From contig NZ_CADFDB010000014.1 of assembly GCF_902832845.1 (NCBI RefSeq), forward strand, positions 62,001 to 126,000: DNA of 64,000 nt, in the 5' to 3' direction. The position numbers and the translations under genes are program-made. Origin of the DNA: Burkholderia metallica. Lineage in GTDB: Bacteria; Pseudomonadota; Gammaproteobacteria; Burkholderiales; Burkholderiaceae. Shown here one piece after another: positions 37,801 to 48,300 of the stretch. Under the pieces are notes generated by a model, which was not told the origin of the DNA, ran no database searches, and saw only the letters and a program-made list of their open reading frames with translations. Positions within the stretch are counted from its first letter, which is position 1; each line of letters begins with the position of its first letter.

Positions 37801-38391
37801 GACCGGCAGCTTCAGCGCCGCGGCGAGCGTCGCGGCCTGCTGGATGTACGCCTCGGCGCCCGGCTGGCCATAACGCTGCAGCTCGATGTAGAAACCGCCC
37901 GGGAACACCTTCGCCCAGCGCTCGGCGTGCCGGCGCGCGGCTTCTTCGTTGCCCGCGGCCAGCGCAAGCCCGATGTCGCCCTGTTGCGCGCCCGACAGCG
38001 CGAGCAGCCCCTGCGCAAGCTCGCCTTCGAGCCAGCTCGCATCGAGTTCCGCACGGCCGCGGTACTGGTTCGTGAGCCACGCCTTCGACAGCAGCTCGCA
38101 GAGATTCAGGTAGCCGACCTTGTCCTTGACAAGCAGCAGCAGCCGCGACGGCTTGTCGCGGTCGTCGGGATTGGCGATCCAGACGTCGCAGCCGGCGATC
38201 GGCTTGACGCCCTTGCCGCGGGCTTCCTGGTAGAAACGGACGAGGCCGAATGCGTTGCCGAGATCGGTGAGCGCGAGCGCACCCTGACCGTCTGCGGCCG
38301 CCGCCTTGACGATGTCGTCAATGCGCACGATGCCGTCGGCAATCGAGAATTCGGAGTGAACGCGAAGATGGACGAAGCGAGGATCTGACAT
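34858..38391 (-). CDS. dnaE: DNA polymerase III alpha subunit
   Basis: The 1177-residue replicative polymerase catalytic subunit, of normal DnaE1 size. The N-terminal PHP domain starts [20 protein letters not shown]. The polymerase core shows [34 protein letters not shown] with the catalytic aspartates (about residues 395-410), and [11 protein letters not shown]. The fingers region has [20 protein letters not shown] and [22 protein letters not shown]-terminal OB fold and tau-binding tail complete it. ATG 38391 gives the standard N-terminus. It is divergent from trhO, with a large inverted repeat between. Confidence 0.98.
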   Translation of the reverse strand: MSDPRFVHLRVHSEFSIADGIVRIDDIVKAAAADGQGALALTDLGNAFGLVRFYQEARGKGVKPIAGCDVWIANPDDRDKPSRLLLLVKDKVGYLNLCELLSKAWLTNQYRGRAELDASWLEGELAQGLLALSGAQQGDIGLALAAGNEEAARRHAERWAKVFPGGFYIELQRYGQPGAEAYIQQAATLAAALKLPVVATHPTQFMTGDDFTAHEARVCISEGDILANPRRQKRFTTDQYFRTQDDMVALFADLPSAIANTVEIAKRCNLKLELGKPKLPLFPTPDGMSLDDYLVQLSKEGLETRLVQLYPVEAERDAQRETYYKRLEFECGTITKMGFPGYFLIVADFINWAKNNGVPVGPGRGSGAGSLVAYALGITDLDPLRYNLLFERFLNPERVSMPDFDIDFCQHGRDRVIQYVKEKYGADAVSQIATFGTMAAKAAVRDIGRVLDLGYMFTDGVAKLIPFKPGKHVTIADAMKEEPQLQERYDHEDEVHQLLDLAQRVEGLTRNVGMHAGGVLIAPGKLTDFCPLYTQGDDGGVVSQYDKDDVEAVGLVKFDFLGLTTLTILDWAERFIRRLDPSKADWSLAQVPLDDPASFQILKKANTVAVFQLESRGMQGMLKDAQPDRFEDIIALVSLYRPGPMDLIPSFCARKHGREKVEYPDPRVEPVLKETYGIMVYQEQVMQMAQIIGGYSLGGADLLRRAMGKKKPEEMVKHREIFAEGAAKNGLTREKSDEIFDLMEKFAGYGFNKSHAAAYALLAYYTAWLKAHHPAEFMAANMTLAMDDTDKVKILFDDCVMNNLTVLPPDINQSHYRFEPVAEADGKRSRTIRYGLGAVKGSGQNAIEEILRAREEKAFTDLFDFCERIDRRVVNRRTVEALIRAGAFDSLNPNRAQLIASVPLAMEAADQAEANAMQAGLFDMGAESPHAHALVDEPAWDDKRRLQEEKGALGFYLSGHLFDAYRDEVRRFVRQKLGDLKEGRDKLVAGIIASLRTQMTQRGKMLIALLDDGTGQCEITIFNEQFEANKALFKEDELLIVQGQARNDAFTGGIRFTADTVMDLERARSRYAQAVRLTMNGNADAAVLRRVLESHVSKDDPAAANMVEAPAPRGGGRDGGRRPQAPLPNGLAVQVLYSNARAQGEMRLGDAWRVKPSDVLLAELRAAFDGSVVEITY

Positions 38392-38444
38392 GGGCGCTAT
38401 TGTAGCCGCCCCGCCGCGCAGGCTGCCCAAAAAATCCCCGCGCT

Positions 38445-38496
38445 GGCCATTCGGCCGATGGGCGCGACCGCACGTCGCGCGACCGGCCGAATGGCC
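38445..38496. repeat. Nested inverted repeat between dnaE and trhO
   Basis: Twelve-base perfect arms GGCCATTCGGCC (38445-38456) and GGCCGAATGGCC (38485-38496) enclose 28 bases that hold a second hairpin, GCGCGAC (38462-38468) with GTCGCGC (38474-38480). Each outer arm is itself near-palindromic. On the minus strand it is followed nine bases later by six T. It may be a divergent-promoter control element or a terminator-like leader structure for dnaE. Confidence 0.6.
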
Positions 38497-38607
38497 GGGT
38501 GCCGGCCTGGGCGCCGTTTGCGGGATAATACGGTTTTTCGAATCAACGCCCCGGCTTCGCACCCTTTTTTGCGGGCCGCCGTGCGGTCGTTTTCCCGTCG
38601 GACCATC

Positions 38608-39462
38608 ATGACCATCGTCAACCTCGCCGCCTACCACTTCGTGTCGCTCGACGCGATCGAGCAATGGCGCCCGCTCGTCACCGCCCGCTGCAACGAACTC
38701 GGCCTGCGCGGCACGATCCTGCTCGCGCCGGAAGGCATCAACCTGTTCGTCGCGGGCACGCGCGACGCCGCCGACGCGTTCATCGCGTACATCCGCCACG
38801 ATCCGCTGTTCGAAGGCAAGTTCGCGTCGCTGCAGTTCAAGGAAAGCCTGTCCGACTCGCAGCCGTTCCGCCGCATGCTCGTGCGCCTGAAGCGCGAGAT
38901 CATCACGATGAAGAAGCCGGCGATCAAGCCGGAGCTCGGCCGCGCGCCGTTCGTCGACGCACGCACGCTGAAGACGTGGCTCGACCGCGGCCACGACGAC
39001 GCGGGCCGCCCGGTCGTGATGCTCGACACGCGCAACGCGTTCGAGGTGGACGTCGGCACGTTCGACGACGCGCTCGACTACCGGATCGACAAGTTCAGCG
39101 AATTCCCGGACGTGATCGACGCGAACCGCGCCGACCTCGAAGGCAAGACGGTCGTGTCGTTCTGCACGGGCGGCATCCGCTGCGAGAAAGCCGCGATCCA
39201 CATGAAGGAAATCGGCATCGAGAACGTGTACCAGCTCGAAGGCGGGATCCTGAAGTATTTCGAGGAAGTCGGCGGCGCGCACTATCACGGCGACTGCTTC
39301 GTGTTCGACTACCGCACCGCGCTGAACCCGCAACTCCAGCCCACCGAAAACGTCACGTGTTTCGCGTGCCGCGCGGTCGTCACGCCGGAAGCGCAACAGT
39401 CGCCGAGCTACGTGCCCGGCAAGTCGTGCCCGGCCTGCGTACCGGCAGCCAGCGCCGCGTAA
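38608..39462 (+). CDS. trhO: tRNA uridine-34 hydroxylase (TrhO), rhodanese-type
   Basis: A 284-residue protein of the YceA/TrhO family that hydroxylates U34 of certain tRNAs using oxygen. The N-terminal acylphosphatase-like domain (about 1-95) has [20 protein letters not shown]. The rhodanese domain (about 125-225) has [14 protein letters not shown] and the catalytic loop [13 protein letters not shown], with the conserved cysteines. The C-terminus carries CFACR and CPAC, likely a small zinc site. ATG 38608 matches the family start. gluQ follows on the same strand after 21 bases, another tRNA-modification gene. Confidence 0.94.
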   Translation: MTIVNLAAYHFVSLDAIEQWRPLVTARCNELGLRGTILLAPEGINLFVAGTRDAADAFIAYIRHDPLFEGKFASLQFKESLSDSQPFRRMLVRLKREIITMKKPAIKPELGRAPFVDARTLKTWLDRGHDDAGRPVVMLDTRNAFEVDVGTFDDALDYRIDKFSEFPDVIDANRADLEGKTVVSFCTGGIRCEKAAIHMKEIGIENVYQLEGGILKYFEEVGGAHYHGDCFVFDYRTALNPQLQPTENVTCFACRAVVTPEAQQSPSYVPGKSCPACVPAASAA

Positions 39463-39483
39463 GCGCGCGTTGCCCGCGCCCCG

Positions 39484-40377
39484 ATGACCGCCTACCGCGG
39501 CCGCTTCGCGCCGTCGCCCACCGGCCCGCTGCATTTCGGCTCGCTGGTCGGCGCGCTCGCGAGCTGGCTCGATGCGCGTGCGCACGGCGGCACATGGCTC
39601 GTGCGCATCGAGGATCTCGACGGTCCGCGCACGGTGCCCGGCGCGGCCGACGACATCCTCGCGACGCTTGCCCATTTCGGCATGACGCCCGACGAGCCGC
39701 CCGTCTGGCAAAGCACGCGCGATGCGGCCTATACGTGCGCGCTGGATCGGCTCGTCGCGGCCGGCCTCGTCTATCCGTGCGGCTGCACGCGCAAGGAAAT
39801 CGCCGATTCGCTGCGCGCCGCGCACGAGCGCCACACGACGCTCGCGTACCCGGGCACCTGCCGCACCGGCCTGCACGGCAAGCCCGCGCGCGCGTGGCGG
39901 CTGCGCGTGCCGGACGGCGACGACGCGATCGTCACGTTCGACGACCGTTGGCAGCACACGCAATCGCAGAATCTCGCGACCGAAGTCGGCGATTTCGTGC
40001 TCAAACGCGCGGACGGGCAATGGGCATATCAGCTCGCGGTCGTCGTCGACGATGCCGACGCACGCGTCACGCATGTCGTGCGCGGCGCCGACCTGCTCGA
40101 CTCCACCGCGCGCCAGATCCACCTGCAGCACTGCCTCGGCGTGCCGACGCCGCAATACCTGCATGTGCCCGTCGTCGTCGACGAAAACGGCGAAAAGCTC
40201 AGCAAGCAGACGGGCGCGACCGCGCTCGAACGCGACGATCCGCTGCCGGCGCTGCACGCCGCTGCCGCGCATCTGGGCCTCGCGCCTGACGGCGCACCCG
40301 CCGCCACGACGCTCGATGCGTTCTACGCAGCCGCAACGGCCGCGTGGGCAGCGCGTTACGGCCCTCAGGCCGGCTAA
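39484..40377 (+). CDS. gluQ: Glutamyl-Q tRNA(Asp) synthetase
   Basis: A 297-residue truncated relative of glutamyl-tRNA synthetase that attaches glutamate to queuosine in tRNA(Asp) without the anticodon-binding domain. The class I signature appears as [19 protein letters not shown] with the KMSKS-equivalent [11 protein letters not shown] zinc site is formed by CGC in [10 protein letters not shown] and by YPGTC. Length is typical for GluQ-RS. It starts 21 bases after trhO and is probably cotranscribed with it; both act on the tRNA wobble position. Confidence 0.95.
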   Translation: MTAYRGRFAPSPTGPLHFGSLVGALASWLDARAHGGTWLVRIEDLDGPRTVPGAADDILATLAHFGMTPDEPPVWQSTRDAAYTCALDRLVAAGLVYPCGCTRKEIADSLRAAHERHTTLAYPGTCRTGLHGKPARAWRLRVPDGDDAIVTFDDRWQHTQSQNLATEVGDFVLKRADGQWAYQLAVVVDDADARVTHVVRGADLLDSTARQIHLQHCLGVPTPQYLHVPVVVDENGEKLSKQTGATALERDDPLPALHAAAAHLGLAPDGAPAATTLDAFYAAATAAWAARYGPQAG

Positions 40378-40484
40378 CGCCCGCAGCGAGCGGATTGTGC
40401 GGCGATCGGCCGGCGGGCGGGCAGCGGCCGAGTGCCGCCTGCGTCGCTCACGACCCTATTCCCCATCCCGTCGCGACCCCAATG

Positions 40485-40521
40485 AAAAACGGGCGCACGC
40501 TCGTCGCATGCACCCGTTTTT
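40485..40521. terminator. Bidirectional terminator between gluQ and the RhlE-type helicase
   Basis: AAAAACGGG (40485-40493) pairs with CCCGTTTTT (40513-40521). The stem extends inward by GCA/TGC after one mismatch. A and T runs on the two sides make it work for both converging genes. Confidence 0.85.
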
Positions 40522-40561
40522 CCTGCAGCGCTCGCGCGCCGCACCGTCACGTCCGCCGGGC

Positions 40562-42040
40562 TTATGCCGACGGCTTGCGCGGCATCCCGAACCCGCCGAG
40601 CAGCGCGGCGACCTGACGCTTCGGCCCCTTCTTCTCGGGCTGCTGCGCAGGCTGCGCGTCGTCCTGCTGCTTCGCCGCCGCCGACGGCTCGTACGGCTTC
40701 AGGAAGAAATCGTCGACCGGCGCTTCGTGGCGACGGTGATGGCCGCGCTCGGAGCCGCCCGACCGGCGCCCCGACGCACCGCGATGTTCGTCGCGATCGC
40801 GGCGGCCGCCGCGTTCGCCACCGCGCTCGCCGTTGCGATCGCCGCCGCGCTCGTCGTGACGGGCGCGCGCCGGCTTGTCGAGCGTAAGCGTCTGCATTTC
40901 GAGCGGACGCTTGATCAGCTTCTCGATATCGGCGAGCTGCTTGCGCTCGTTCGGGCTGCACAGCGACAGCGCGTCGCCCGTCGCCCCCGCGCGGCCGGTA
41001 CGGCCGATCCGGTGCACGTAGTCTTCCGCGCTGAACGGCAGATCGAAGTTGATCACGGCCGGCAGCTCGGCGATGTCGAGGCCGCGCGCGGCCACGTCGG
41101 TCGCGACCAGCGCCTCGATCTCGCCGCGCTTGAACGCGTCGAGCGCCTGCATCCGCTCGAGCTGCGTCTTGTCGCCGTGAATCGCCGACGCGACCACACC
41201 GTCGCGCTCGAGATTGCGCGCCAGCCGGCTTGCGCCGATCTTGCTGTTGCAGAACACGATCACCTGCTTGAGCCCGCGATCGCGCAGCAACTGCACGACG
41301 GCTGCGTGCTTGTCGCCTTCGGCGACGTCGTAGACGATCTGCGTGACGTTCGCGTTCGTCGAGTTGCTGCGTGCGACTTCGATCGTCTGCGGGTTGCGCA
41401 GGTACGTCGACGCGAGCTTCTTGATTTCGCCGGAGAAAGTGGCCGAGAACAGCAGCGTCTGACGCTCCTTCGGCAGCAGGTTCAGGATGCGCTGCAGATC
41501 GGGCAGGAAGCCCATGTCGAGCATCCGGTCGGCTTCGTCGAGCACGAGGATCTGGACCTGGCCGAGATTCGCGGTCTTCTGCTGCACGTGGTCGAGCAGG
41601 CGGCCGGGCGTCGCGATCAGGATCTCGACGCCGCGGCGCAGTTCGGCCATCTGCGGGTTCATGTCGACGCCGCCGAACACGACCGCGCTGCGCAGCGGCG
41701 TGTGCTTCGCATACGCGTGCACATTCGCGGCGACCTGGTCGGCGAGTTCGCGGGTCGGCGTGAGAATCAGCGCACGCACCGGGTGGCGCGCCGGTGACGC
41801 GCTCGTGTTGGCCTGCGGCAGCAGGCGCTGGATGATCGGCAGCGAGAAGCTCGCGGTCTTGCCGGTGCCCGTTTGCGCGGCGCCCATGACGTCGCGGCCG
41901 GCGAGCACGACCGGAATGGCCTGCGCCTGGATCGGCGTCGGCGTCGTATAACCCTGCTCCGCAATGGCTTTCAGGATATCGGCGGCAAGGCCGAATTGAT
42001 CGAAGGTTGCGTCGACGGGCTGGGCGACAGAATCGGACAT
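40562..42040 (-). CDS. rhlE: DEAD-box RNA helicase, RhlE type
   Basis: A 492-residue ATP-dependent RNA helicase. The Q motif is FDQFGLAADILKAIAEQGY. Walker A is AAQTGTGKTASF, with motif Ia PTRELADQV, Ib TPGRLLDHV, the DEAD box VLDEADRMLDMGF, motif III SATFS, IV VIVFCNSK, V VATDVAARGLD and VI HRIGRTGRAG. After about residue 385 an Arg/Gly/Glu/Asp-rich tail (ERGGERGGRRDRDEHRG) probably binds RNA. Such helicases act in ribosome assembly and RNA decay. ATG 42040 gives the family N-terminus; a 200-base leader lies upstream. Confidence 0.93.
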   Translation of the reverse strand: MSDSVAQPVDATFDQFGLAADILKAIAEQGYTTPTPIQAQAIPVVLAGRDVMGAAQTGTGKTASFSLPIIQRLLPQANTSASPARHPVRALILTPTRELADQVAANVHAYAKHTPLRSAVVFGGVDMNPQMAELRRGVEILIATPGRLLDHVQQKTANLGQVQILVLDEADRMLDMGFLPDLQRILNLLPKERQTLLFSATFSGEIKKLASTYLRNPQTIEVARSNSTNANVTQIVYDVAEGDKHAAVVQLLRDRGLKQVIVFCNSKIGASRLARNLERDGVVASAIHGDKTQLERMQALDAFKRGEIEALVATDVAARGLDIAELPAVINFDLPFSAEDYVHRIGRTGRAGATGDALSLCSPNERKQLADIEKLIKRPLEMQTLTLDKPARARHDERGGDRNGERGGERGGRRDRDEHRGASGRRSGGSERGHHRRHEAPVDDFFLKPYEPSAAAKQQDDAQPAQQPEKKGPKRQVAALLGGFGMPRKPSA

Positions 42041-42482
42041 GGTGGCGTTTCGCTCAAAAGGCGCGGCGGGGACATCGTGCGTCAGGCCGGCCGGGCCTGC
42101 GCTCATCACAATTCGGAAATAGACGGAGCCGCGGCACGCCGCGCGGCGCCGCTCTGGCGCTTGGGACCGGTTCAATGCGAACGCTGGACGCCAGGCCGTG
42201 CGGACTCCGTTCGGCGCGAATGCCGGCGGAAAGGGCCGTATTGTAGCACTGCACGGCCATCTGTCCGTGACAACGCCGCGAACGGACGCAACGGCGGTTC
42301 GCGCGGCGGGCCCGGGCAGGCCCGCGCGACCGGCGGACGGCCCGGTCGGACTATGCCGATCGGCTGGTGGGAAATTTCAGGGGTTCGATCCCGGGACTGC
42401 CCGCTTGCTGCCCGCCCGCGCGTCGCGCGGACAGGGCCGGGAGCCGTTCACCGCCCCCGGCGGACCCGTTCCCGCCAGACGC
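42041..42482. other. 442-bp intergenic region with the rhlE leader
   Basis: It contains the probable rhlE promoter (around 42245) and its leader of about 195 bases (42040-42235). From 42250 to 42482 the DNA is very GC-rich with repeated CGCGCGG-type hairpins but no convincing ORF or RNA gene. A GGGGTTCGATCCC at 42380 resembles a tRNA T-arm but does not fold as one. Confidence 0.55.
42240..42248 (-). promoter_or_regulatory. Extended -10 promoter of rhlE
   Basis: The minus strand reads TGCTACAAT, an extended -10 (TGN-TACAAT). The leader would be about 195 bases long, as is common for cold-responsive helicase genes. Confidence 0.45.
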
Positions 42483-42863
42483 TCAGCCCTTCTTCTTTTT
42501 CTTCTCGACCTGGACGCAATCGCCCAGCAGCGGCGGCGAATTCTGGTCGGCGATCTCGTCGCGCAGCGTCGCCTCCTTGCCCTTCGTCCACCACGTATAG
42601 CGGCCGGCCTGGTAGCGCGCGCCCGACGCCGACACCGTATCGACGAACAGCATCTGCTTCCCGTTGACCGGCACGAGCGCGAAGCTCTGGCCATTGCCCG
42701 CGAGCCAGTACGACACCCGCACGGGCTGCTTCTGGTTCGCGCACTGGTAGACGGTGAACTGGCGCGAATCGGCGTCGATCTCTTCGACGGTCAGTTGCGC
42801 GGCATGCGCGACGGAAACGGCGGTGCCGGCAAACGCGAGCGCGGCAAGGGTTTGGCGAATCAT
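42483..42863 (-). CDS. MliC/PliC-family lysozyme inhibitor-like protein
   Basis: A 126-residue secreted protein. The signal peptide MIRQTLAALAFAGTAVSVAHA is cleaved before AQ. The MliC-like domain (about 35-118) has VYQCANQKQPVRVSYW, ALVPVNGKQMLFVDTV, SASGARYQAGRYTWWTKG and a closing GDCVQV, with two cysteines likely to form the family disulfide. Known members block c-type lysozyme in the periplasm. There is no lipobox, so it is the soluble type. It ends in a run of lysines (EKKKKKG). Confidence 0.85.
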   Translation of the reverse strand: MIRQTLAALAFAGTAVSVAHAAQLTVEEIDADSRQFTVYQCANQKQPVRVSYWLAGNGQSFALVPVNGKQMLFVDTVSASGARYQAGRYTWWTKGKEATLRDEIADQNSPPLLGDCVQVEKKKKKG

Positions 42864-42947
42864 GCGGGTCCTCTCACGAGACGGGTGGAAACGCGCCCTC
42901 GCGGGGCGCGCAATTCGTTATTGTTGGCGATCGCGCGGGTGTCGCGC

Positions 42948-43133
42948 TCACGGATCGATGACGTCGGCACACGCGTCCGTCGGCGCGGCCGCGACATGGC
43001 CGACGAGCGGCACGATCTTGAGCCCGGCCGAGGCCACCCGGCACGGTGCGGCCGCGAGGCCGCAACCCGCGAGACTCGCGACAAGCGCCAGCGCGGCGCC
43101 CAGCTTTCCGATACGCAGCCAGATCGGCGCCAT
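42948..43133 (-). CDS. Small lipoprotein, DUF6726-like
   Basis: A 61-residue protein. It has a lipoprotein signal (LGAALALVASLAGCGL; lipobox LAGC) followed by about 38 residues, AAAPCRVASAGLKIVPLVGH and VAAAPTDACADVID, which contain two further cysteines. It resembles a family of short Burkholderiales lipoproteins (DUF6726 by memory) of unknown role, probably held in the inner or outer membrane facing the periplasm. It lies between mliC-like and purT on the same strand. Confidence 0.68.
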   Translation of the reverse strand: MAPIWLRIGKLGAALALVASLAGCGLAAAPCRVASAGLKIVPLVGHVAAAPTDACADVIDP

Positions 43134-43157
43134 CGTTTTCTCCAGATCCTGGTGAGG

Positions 43158-44372
43158 TCAGCGCGCCGACACGGGCCGGACGGCCGCCGCGGCGCGCCGC
43201 GCGCGTTCACGGGCTTCGTCGACGGTCGCGCCGGTCGCCAGCGCGACGCCCATGCGCCGCTTCGCGAAACTTTCCGGCTTGCCGAACAGGCGCAGGTCGG
43301 CGCCCGGCACCGCGAGCGCGTCGCGCACGCCTTCGAACGCGATCCCGCGCTCGTCGAGCCCGCCGTAGATCACGGCCGACGCGGCCGGCGTACCGAGCGC
43401 CGGATCGACCGGCAGCCCGAGAATCGCGCGGGCGTGCAGCTCGAATTCCGACTGGCGCTGCGACGCGAGCGTGACGAGCCCCGTATCGTGCGGCCGCGGG
43501 CTCACCTCGGAAAACCACACGTCGTCGCCGCGCACGAACAGCTCGACGCCGAACAATCCGCGCCCGCCGAGCGCCTCGGTAACCTTGTGCGCGATTTCGC
43601 GCGACTTCTCGAGCGCCGCCGCACTCATCGGCTGCGGCTGCCACGACTCGACGTAGTCGCCCGCGACCTGCACGTGGCCGACCGGCTCGCAGAAATAGGT
43701 GCGCGTGGCATTCGTCGCCGGATCGATCGCACGCACGGTGAGCTGCGTGATCTCGTAGTCGAAATCGACGAAGCCCTCGACGATCACGCGGCCGTGGTTC
43801 ACACGGCCGCCCGCCATCGCGTAGTCCCACGCCGGCTTCACGTCGGCTTCGGTCTTCACGACCGACTGCCCCTTGCCCGACGACGACATCACGGGCTTCA
43901 CGACGCACGGCATGCCGATCTTCGCGACGGCCGCGCTAAACGCGTCGAACGAATCCGCGAACGCATACGGCGACGTCGGCAGGCCGAGCTCCTCGGCTGC
44001 CAGCCGGCGAATCCCTTCGCGGTTCATCGTGAGCTGCGTCGCGCGTGCGGTCGGGATCACCTCGGCAAGACCGGCCGCCTCGATCGCCGCGAGCGCGTCG
44101 GTCGCGATCGCCTCGATCTCGGGCACGATCAGGTGCGGCCGTTCGGCCTCGACGAGCGCGCGCAGCGCGGCGGCGTCCGTCATGTCGATCACGTGCGCGC
44201 GGTGCGCGACCTGATGGCCCGGTGCGTCCGGATAGCGGTCGACCGCGACGACTTCGACGCCGAGCCGCTGCAACGCAATGATGACTTCCTTGCCGAGTTC
44301 GCCGGCGCCGAGCAGCATGACGCGCGTGGCCGAAGGTGAGAGCGGCGTACCGAGCCGCTGACCGATCTGCAT
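43158..44372 (-). CDS. purT: Formate-dependent phosphoribosylglycinamide formyltransferase
   Basis: A 404-residue ATP-grasp enzyme that makes formyl-GAR from GAR, formate and ATP, an alternative to folate-dependent PurN. It shows [20 protein letters not shown], the [20 protein letters not shown] segment typical of PurT, the ATP-grasp loop [14 protein letters not shown], and the metal-binding [20 protein letters not shown] followed by PHDTG. The length fits (E. coli 392). It is monocistronic or leads the downstream small lipoprotein gene, which begins 25 bases later. Confidence 0.96.
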   Translation of the reverse strand: MQIGQRLGTPLSPSATRVMLLGAGELGKEVIIALQRLGVEVVAVDRYPDAPGHQVAHRAHVIDMTDAAALRALVEAERPHLIVPEIEAIATDALAAIEAAGLAEVIPTARATQLTMNREGIRRLAAEELGLPTSPYAFADSFDAFSAAVAKIGMPCVVKPVMSSSGKGQSVVKTEADVKPAWDYAMAGGRVNHGRVIVEGFVDFDYEITQLTVRAIDPATNATRTYFCEPVGHVQVAGDYVESWQPQPMSAAALEKSREIAHKVTEALGGRGLFGVELFVRGDDVWFSEVSPRPHDTGLVTLASQRQSEFELHARAILGLPVDPALGTPAASAVIYGGLDERGIAFEGVRDALAVPGADLRLFGKPESFAKRRMGVALATGATVDEARERARRAAAAVRPVSAR

Positions 44373-44585
44373 GTGATTACCCGCTTCTGGTGGAGGACGA
44401 AAACGGCTTCGATGTTAACACGCGCGACGACCCCGGTTTGACGCGTTTGCCCGCACCGGCGCGCGGCCGCAGGCCGCCCGCGAGCGGCCTGCGAACGTTT
44501 TCACGCACGAAGTGTCGGCTCGCCTGCCGCGGGGCGGGTGCGTTACTCTTACGCCTTGATCAGAATCCGATGAGGAACGAGGCTC

Positions 44586-45131
44586 ATGTCCCACCTGTTC
44601 GCGGCCGCACGCGCACGCACCGGCCTGCTTCGCCCGCTGCGCGCGCCGCTCAGCGCGCTGACGCTTGCCACGCTTCTCGCCGCCTGCGCGATGCCGACCC
44701 ACCCCGATTCCGCCGCCCCCGCGCCCGACCCGTACAACCCGGCCGCCGTCCAGCTGCTCGACGACACGAGCTGGGAACTCACCAGCTGGCTGAACGCCGA
44801 CGGCACGCAGCGCGCAATCCCGCACGGCGACAACGGCGAGCCGATCAAGCTCGCGCTGTCGACCGATTCGGGCGTCCGGCGCGCCAGCGGGTTCTCGGGC
44901 TGCAACCGCTACATGGGCACCTACGCGATCAAGAACGGCCTGCTGAGCTTCGGGCCGCTCGCCGGCACGCGGATGGCCTGCCCGAATACGCTCGGCGGCC
45001 AGCTCGAAGCCGCTTACCTCGACGCACTCGCACACATCGACAAGACCGGCGTGCAGATGCGCGAGCCGAAGCAGTTGCAGATCGTGACCGCTTCCGGCGC
45101 GACGCTGACCTTCACGCACCGGAGCCCCTGA
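44586..45131 (+). CDS. META-domain lipoprotein (HslJ-like)
   Basis: A 181-residue protein with a long signal region and lipobox LLAACAMP (Cys about residue 37). A proline-rich linker precedes the META domain (about 60-178), which contains DDTSWELTSW, RRASGFSGCNRYMGTY, LLSFGPLAGTRMACP and LDALAHIDK. The GCNRYMG and TRMACP motifs are the usual META/HslJ pair. E. coli HslJ is linked to novobiocin resistance and the family is generally envelope-associated. It stands alone. Confidence 0.87.
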   Translation: MSHLFAAARARTGLLRPLRAPLSALTLATLLAACAMPTHPDSAAPAPDPYNPAAVQLLDDTSWELTSWLNADGTQRAIPHGDNGEPIKLALSTDSGVRRASGFSGCNRYMGTYAIKNGLLSFGPLAGTRMACPNTLGGQLEAAYLDALAHIDKTGVQMREPKQLQIVTASGATLTFTHRSP

Positions 45132-45308
45132 TGCAACGCGCGCGCGAAGGCCGACCGACCGCCTTCGCGCAGCGCGCCACGCGCGTGTACCGCGCACACG
45201 CGTCGCGCGGCGTGAATCGGATGCACGCCGCGTTAGAGTCTTGTTCGCCGGCCGGTTAAACTCGGCGGGTCGCGCCCCGCGCGCCCCTCCCCACTCCTGT
45301 TTCAAAGC

Positions 45309-48300
45309 ATGCACACGGTTGTCTTCGGCTGGTTCGGCATCTCCGCCGTCTGGTTCCTCCTTCTCTTCTGGCGTCTCGTGCAGGCGATGCTGCCCGGCGG
45401 CGGCGGGCTCGCCGGCCGCGGCTCGATCCGCCTGTGGCTCGGCTTCGCCGCCGTGTTCGTCGCGAGTTGCACGCTCACGAGCCCGCTGTCGGGCCCCGAC
45501 ACGAACGCGCTCGGCCATGCGTTCTCGGCAGGCTTCGCCCGCGTGCTCGGCCCGATCGGCACGCCGGTCGCCATGGTCGTGCTGTTCTTCGCCGGCCTGC
45601 CCTGGCTGACCGGCATCGGCTGGCGGCAGTTCGCCGCGTGGGTCGACACGTCGTTCGGCGTCAAGCTGTCGCGCGACGGCGGTGACGACGATGCGCGCGG
45701 CATCGCCGACCTGCCGCGCAGCGCGCTGCATCGCGACGACGACATCGTCCAGCCGACCACCGCACATACCGTCAACTCGATGGCGCCGCGCCGGAACGGC
45801 CGGTACTCGCGTCCGACCCTGTGGAAACCCGACCCGCAGCCGCGGCCGAAGCCGCGTAGCAGCACGCCGCCGCGCCCCCACGTGGAACCCGTCGCGCCGT
45901 CGGGCTGGTTGAAGCCGACCGCGCCGCAGCGCATGCCGACGCCCCCCGCACCGATTCCCCCGGCCAGCGCGATGCCGCCGCCGACGACCGGCAGCACCGC
46001 CAGCCTCGCGCGCGCGGCAGCGAACGCGCAAGTCCCGCGCCCCGATCCGGCCCCGCTTCCCGCCGGATTCGAACCCGTCCGCCCGCGGCCGACCGCCGTG
46101 CGGCCGACCACCGCCGCGTTGAAGCCGACCCCGCCCCGCACCACCGTCGCGCCGCGACCGGCCGCCGCGCAGCCGCCACGCGCGCCGGTGCGCCCCGCCG
46201 TGAGTGCCGGTTCGACCGGCCTGCCGCCGGATGCCGCACGTCGTCGTCCGGCGCCGCAAACGCCGGCGCGCGCGCCGCTCTATGCGTGGAATGAAAAGCC
46301 CGCCGCACCGATCACGCCAGCGCCGAGCGTGCACGACACACTGCGCTCGATCGAAGCCAGCACCGCGCAATGGGCGACGCTGGGCGGTGCGCAGTCGGCC
46401 GACGCAGCACACGCAACGGCCGCTTCCGCAACCGCGGCCGGTGTGGCCGCGGCGGCAGCCGGCAGTGCCGCGCCGGTATCGGCGGCCGTGTCGACCGGGA
46501 TCGCGTCCGCGACCCTCGGCCTCGCGGCGCATGACGCGCGTGTTCCGCCCGCGCAAGATGCAGCGCCGGCGGTTGGCGACAATGCACCGATCGTGCTCGA
46601 CGCGTTCATGCCGCCAGCGTCCGTTGCCCCGGCACCGGTTGGCGATGCGGGCGCCGTGGCGTCCGACGACGTCACGCCGCATGCGCTGTCGAATACCGTC
46701 GTCGACGATGCCGCTTTCCCGCATCGCGCCGACGACGAGATGCGGCACATCGACGATGCCGCTGCCGCGCCGGCATCGGATCTCACGTCCGCACCGTCGT
46801 TCGACGCGCCCGTCGACCTCGCGCCGTGGGACGACCTCGCCAGCCAGCCGGTTTCCGCATTCGACGCATCCGCGTGGAACCCCGTCGCCGGGTCATCGAT
46901 CGACGTGACGGGACCGGAACCGGCCAATGCAGCCGCTGCGCAACCCGACTCGATTCACGACAGCGTCGTGAGTCGCCCTCCTGCATCGCTCGATAACGAC
47001 GACCAGTCCAACGCGCAACCGGCTCCCGCAATCGATCGCGCGATATTGGACCGTGAGCGGCACGGCATCGCCGAAGCGCACGCCGACGTGAAACCGGCAG
47101 GAAACACCGTGCCGTTCGCAGCCCTTCCCTCTTCGGCGGGCGCCGACAGGACATCGCGCACGCATGCCGAAACCAGGCCGTTTGCGGCAGCCCTGGTAGC
47201 GGCTTCGTCGGGCTCGGCATCGGGCGCCGCCACGCCGGATACGGTGGAACGGCCGGCAATCGCTCAGGACGCCGCGCCAGCGGGATCGACGTGGACGCCG
47301 TCGACCGCGCAACCTGCCACGACGAATACCGCCGTCGCAGCGGAACTGCCGAAATCGCCGGTCACGGCTCAACCGTTCGCCGCCGTGCAAACGGCTTCGG
47401 CTGCCGGTGCTTCGCCGCTTGCAGGCGCCGCCCAAGATTCGACCGCGCAAGCACCTGCATCCGCATCGAGCATGGCGCCTGTCACCGCTACGTCTTCTTC
47501 GGATGATGTGACCGGCGCTGTATCCGCTTCGCTTTCGCGACCGAACGCATCGATATCGACCGTCGCATCCGTCGTGCCGGCATCCCCGATCGGCGTATCC
47601 GGCGGTGCGTCGGCTTCGCTTTCGCAACCGGCGGCTTCGACACCGATCGCTGCATCTGTCGCGCCGGTGAACGTTGCGAGCACGACTTATGGCTCGCTCC
47701 CCCGCACCTCGACGTCGGCCCCGTCCGCCCCGTCCGTTACACTCGCCGTGACGCCGTCGACGGCCGGCACATCGGCTTCGCCCTCCGCTTCGACCGCGTC
47801 GGCAACCGCCGCGGCGACGCCCGTGCATGTCGTACCGGGCGCGATCACCGCACCGTCTTCCGCGCCCGCCTCGATGCTTCAAGTCAATCCGGCAACCTCA
47901 TCGACAGGTACCGCATTCGGCACGTTTCGCACATTCGGCGCCACCGACGCTGCCGCATCGCAGCCGGCCGCGTCCGACTCGACGGCAACGTACTCCGGCG
48001 CAATCGCACCGACCGCCACAACCACGGCCGCGGCGACTCCGGCACAACCGGTCGCAGCGTCGCCCGTCACTCCAGCCGGCTCGCTGACATCCTTCGGCGC
48101 AACCGCAGCGACACAGCCCCCGTCGATCGCATCCGCCCCTGCGGCACTCGCGGCCACGACGTTCGCGTCCCCACCCGCCACGGCCGCGTCGCCGGCAAGC
48201 GGGTTCGTACCGAACTTCTCCACGGCATCGGCAGCTCCGTCGACCGTCGCCCCGCTGCAACCAGCGGCATCGATCCCCGGCGCGAACCTGTCGGCCCCGA

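Noticed and set aside
42371-42401. GGGGTTCGATCCC resembling a tRNA T-arm, possibly a tRNA or an attachment site
   Set aside because: Only three pairs form around the TTCGAT loop, the correct seven-base loop gives a mismatched stem, and no matching acceptor strand or anticodon arm was found upstream.
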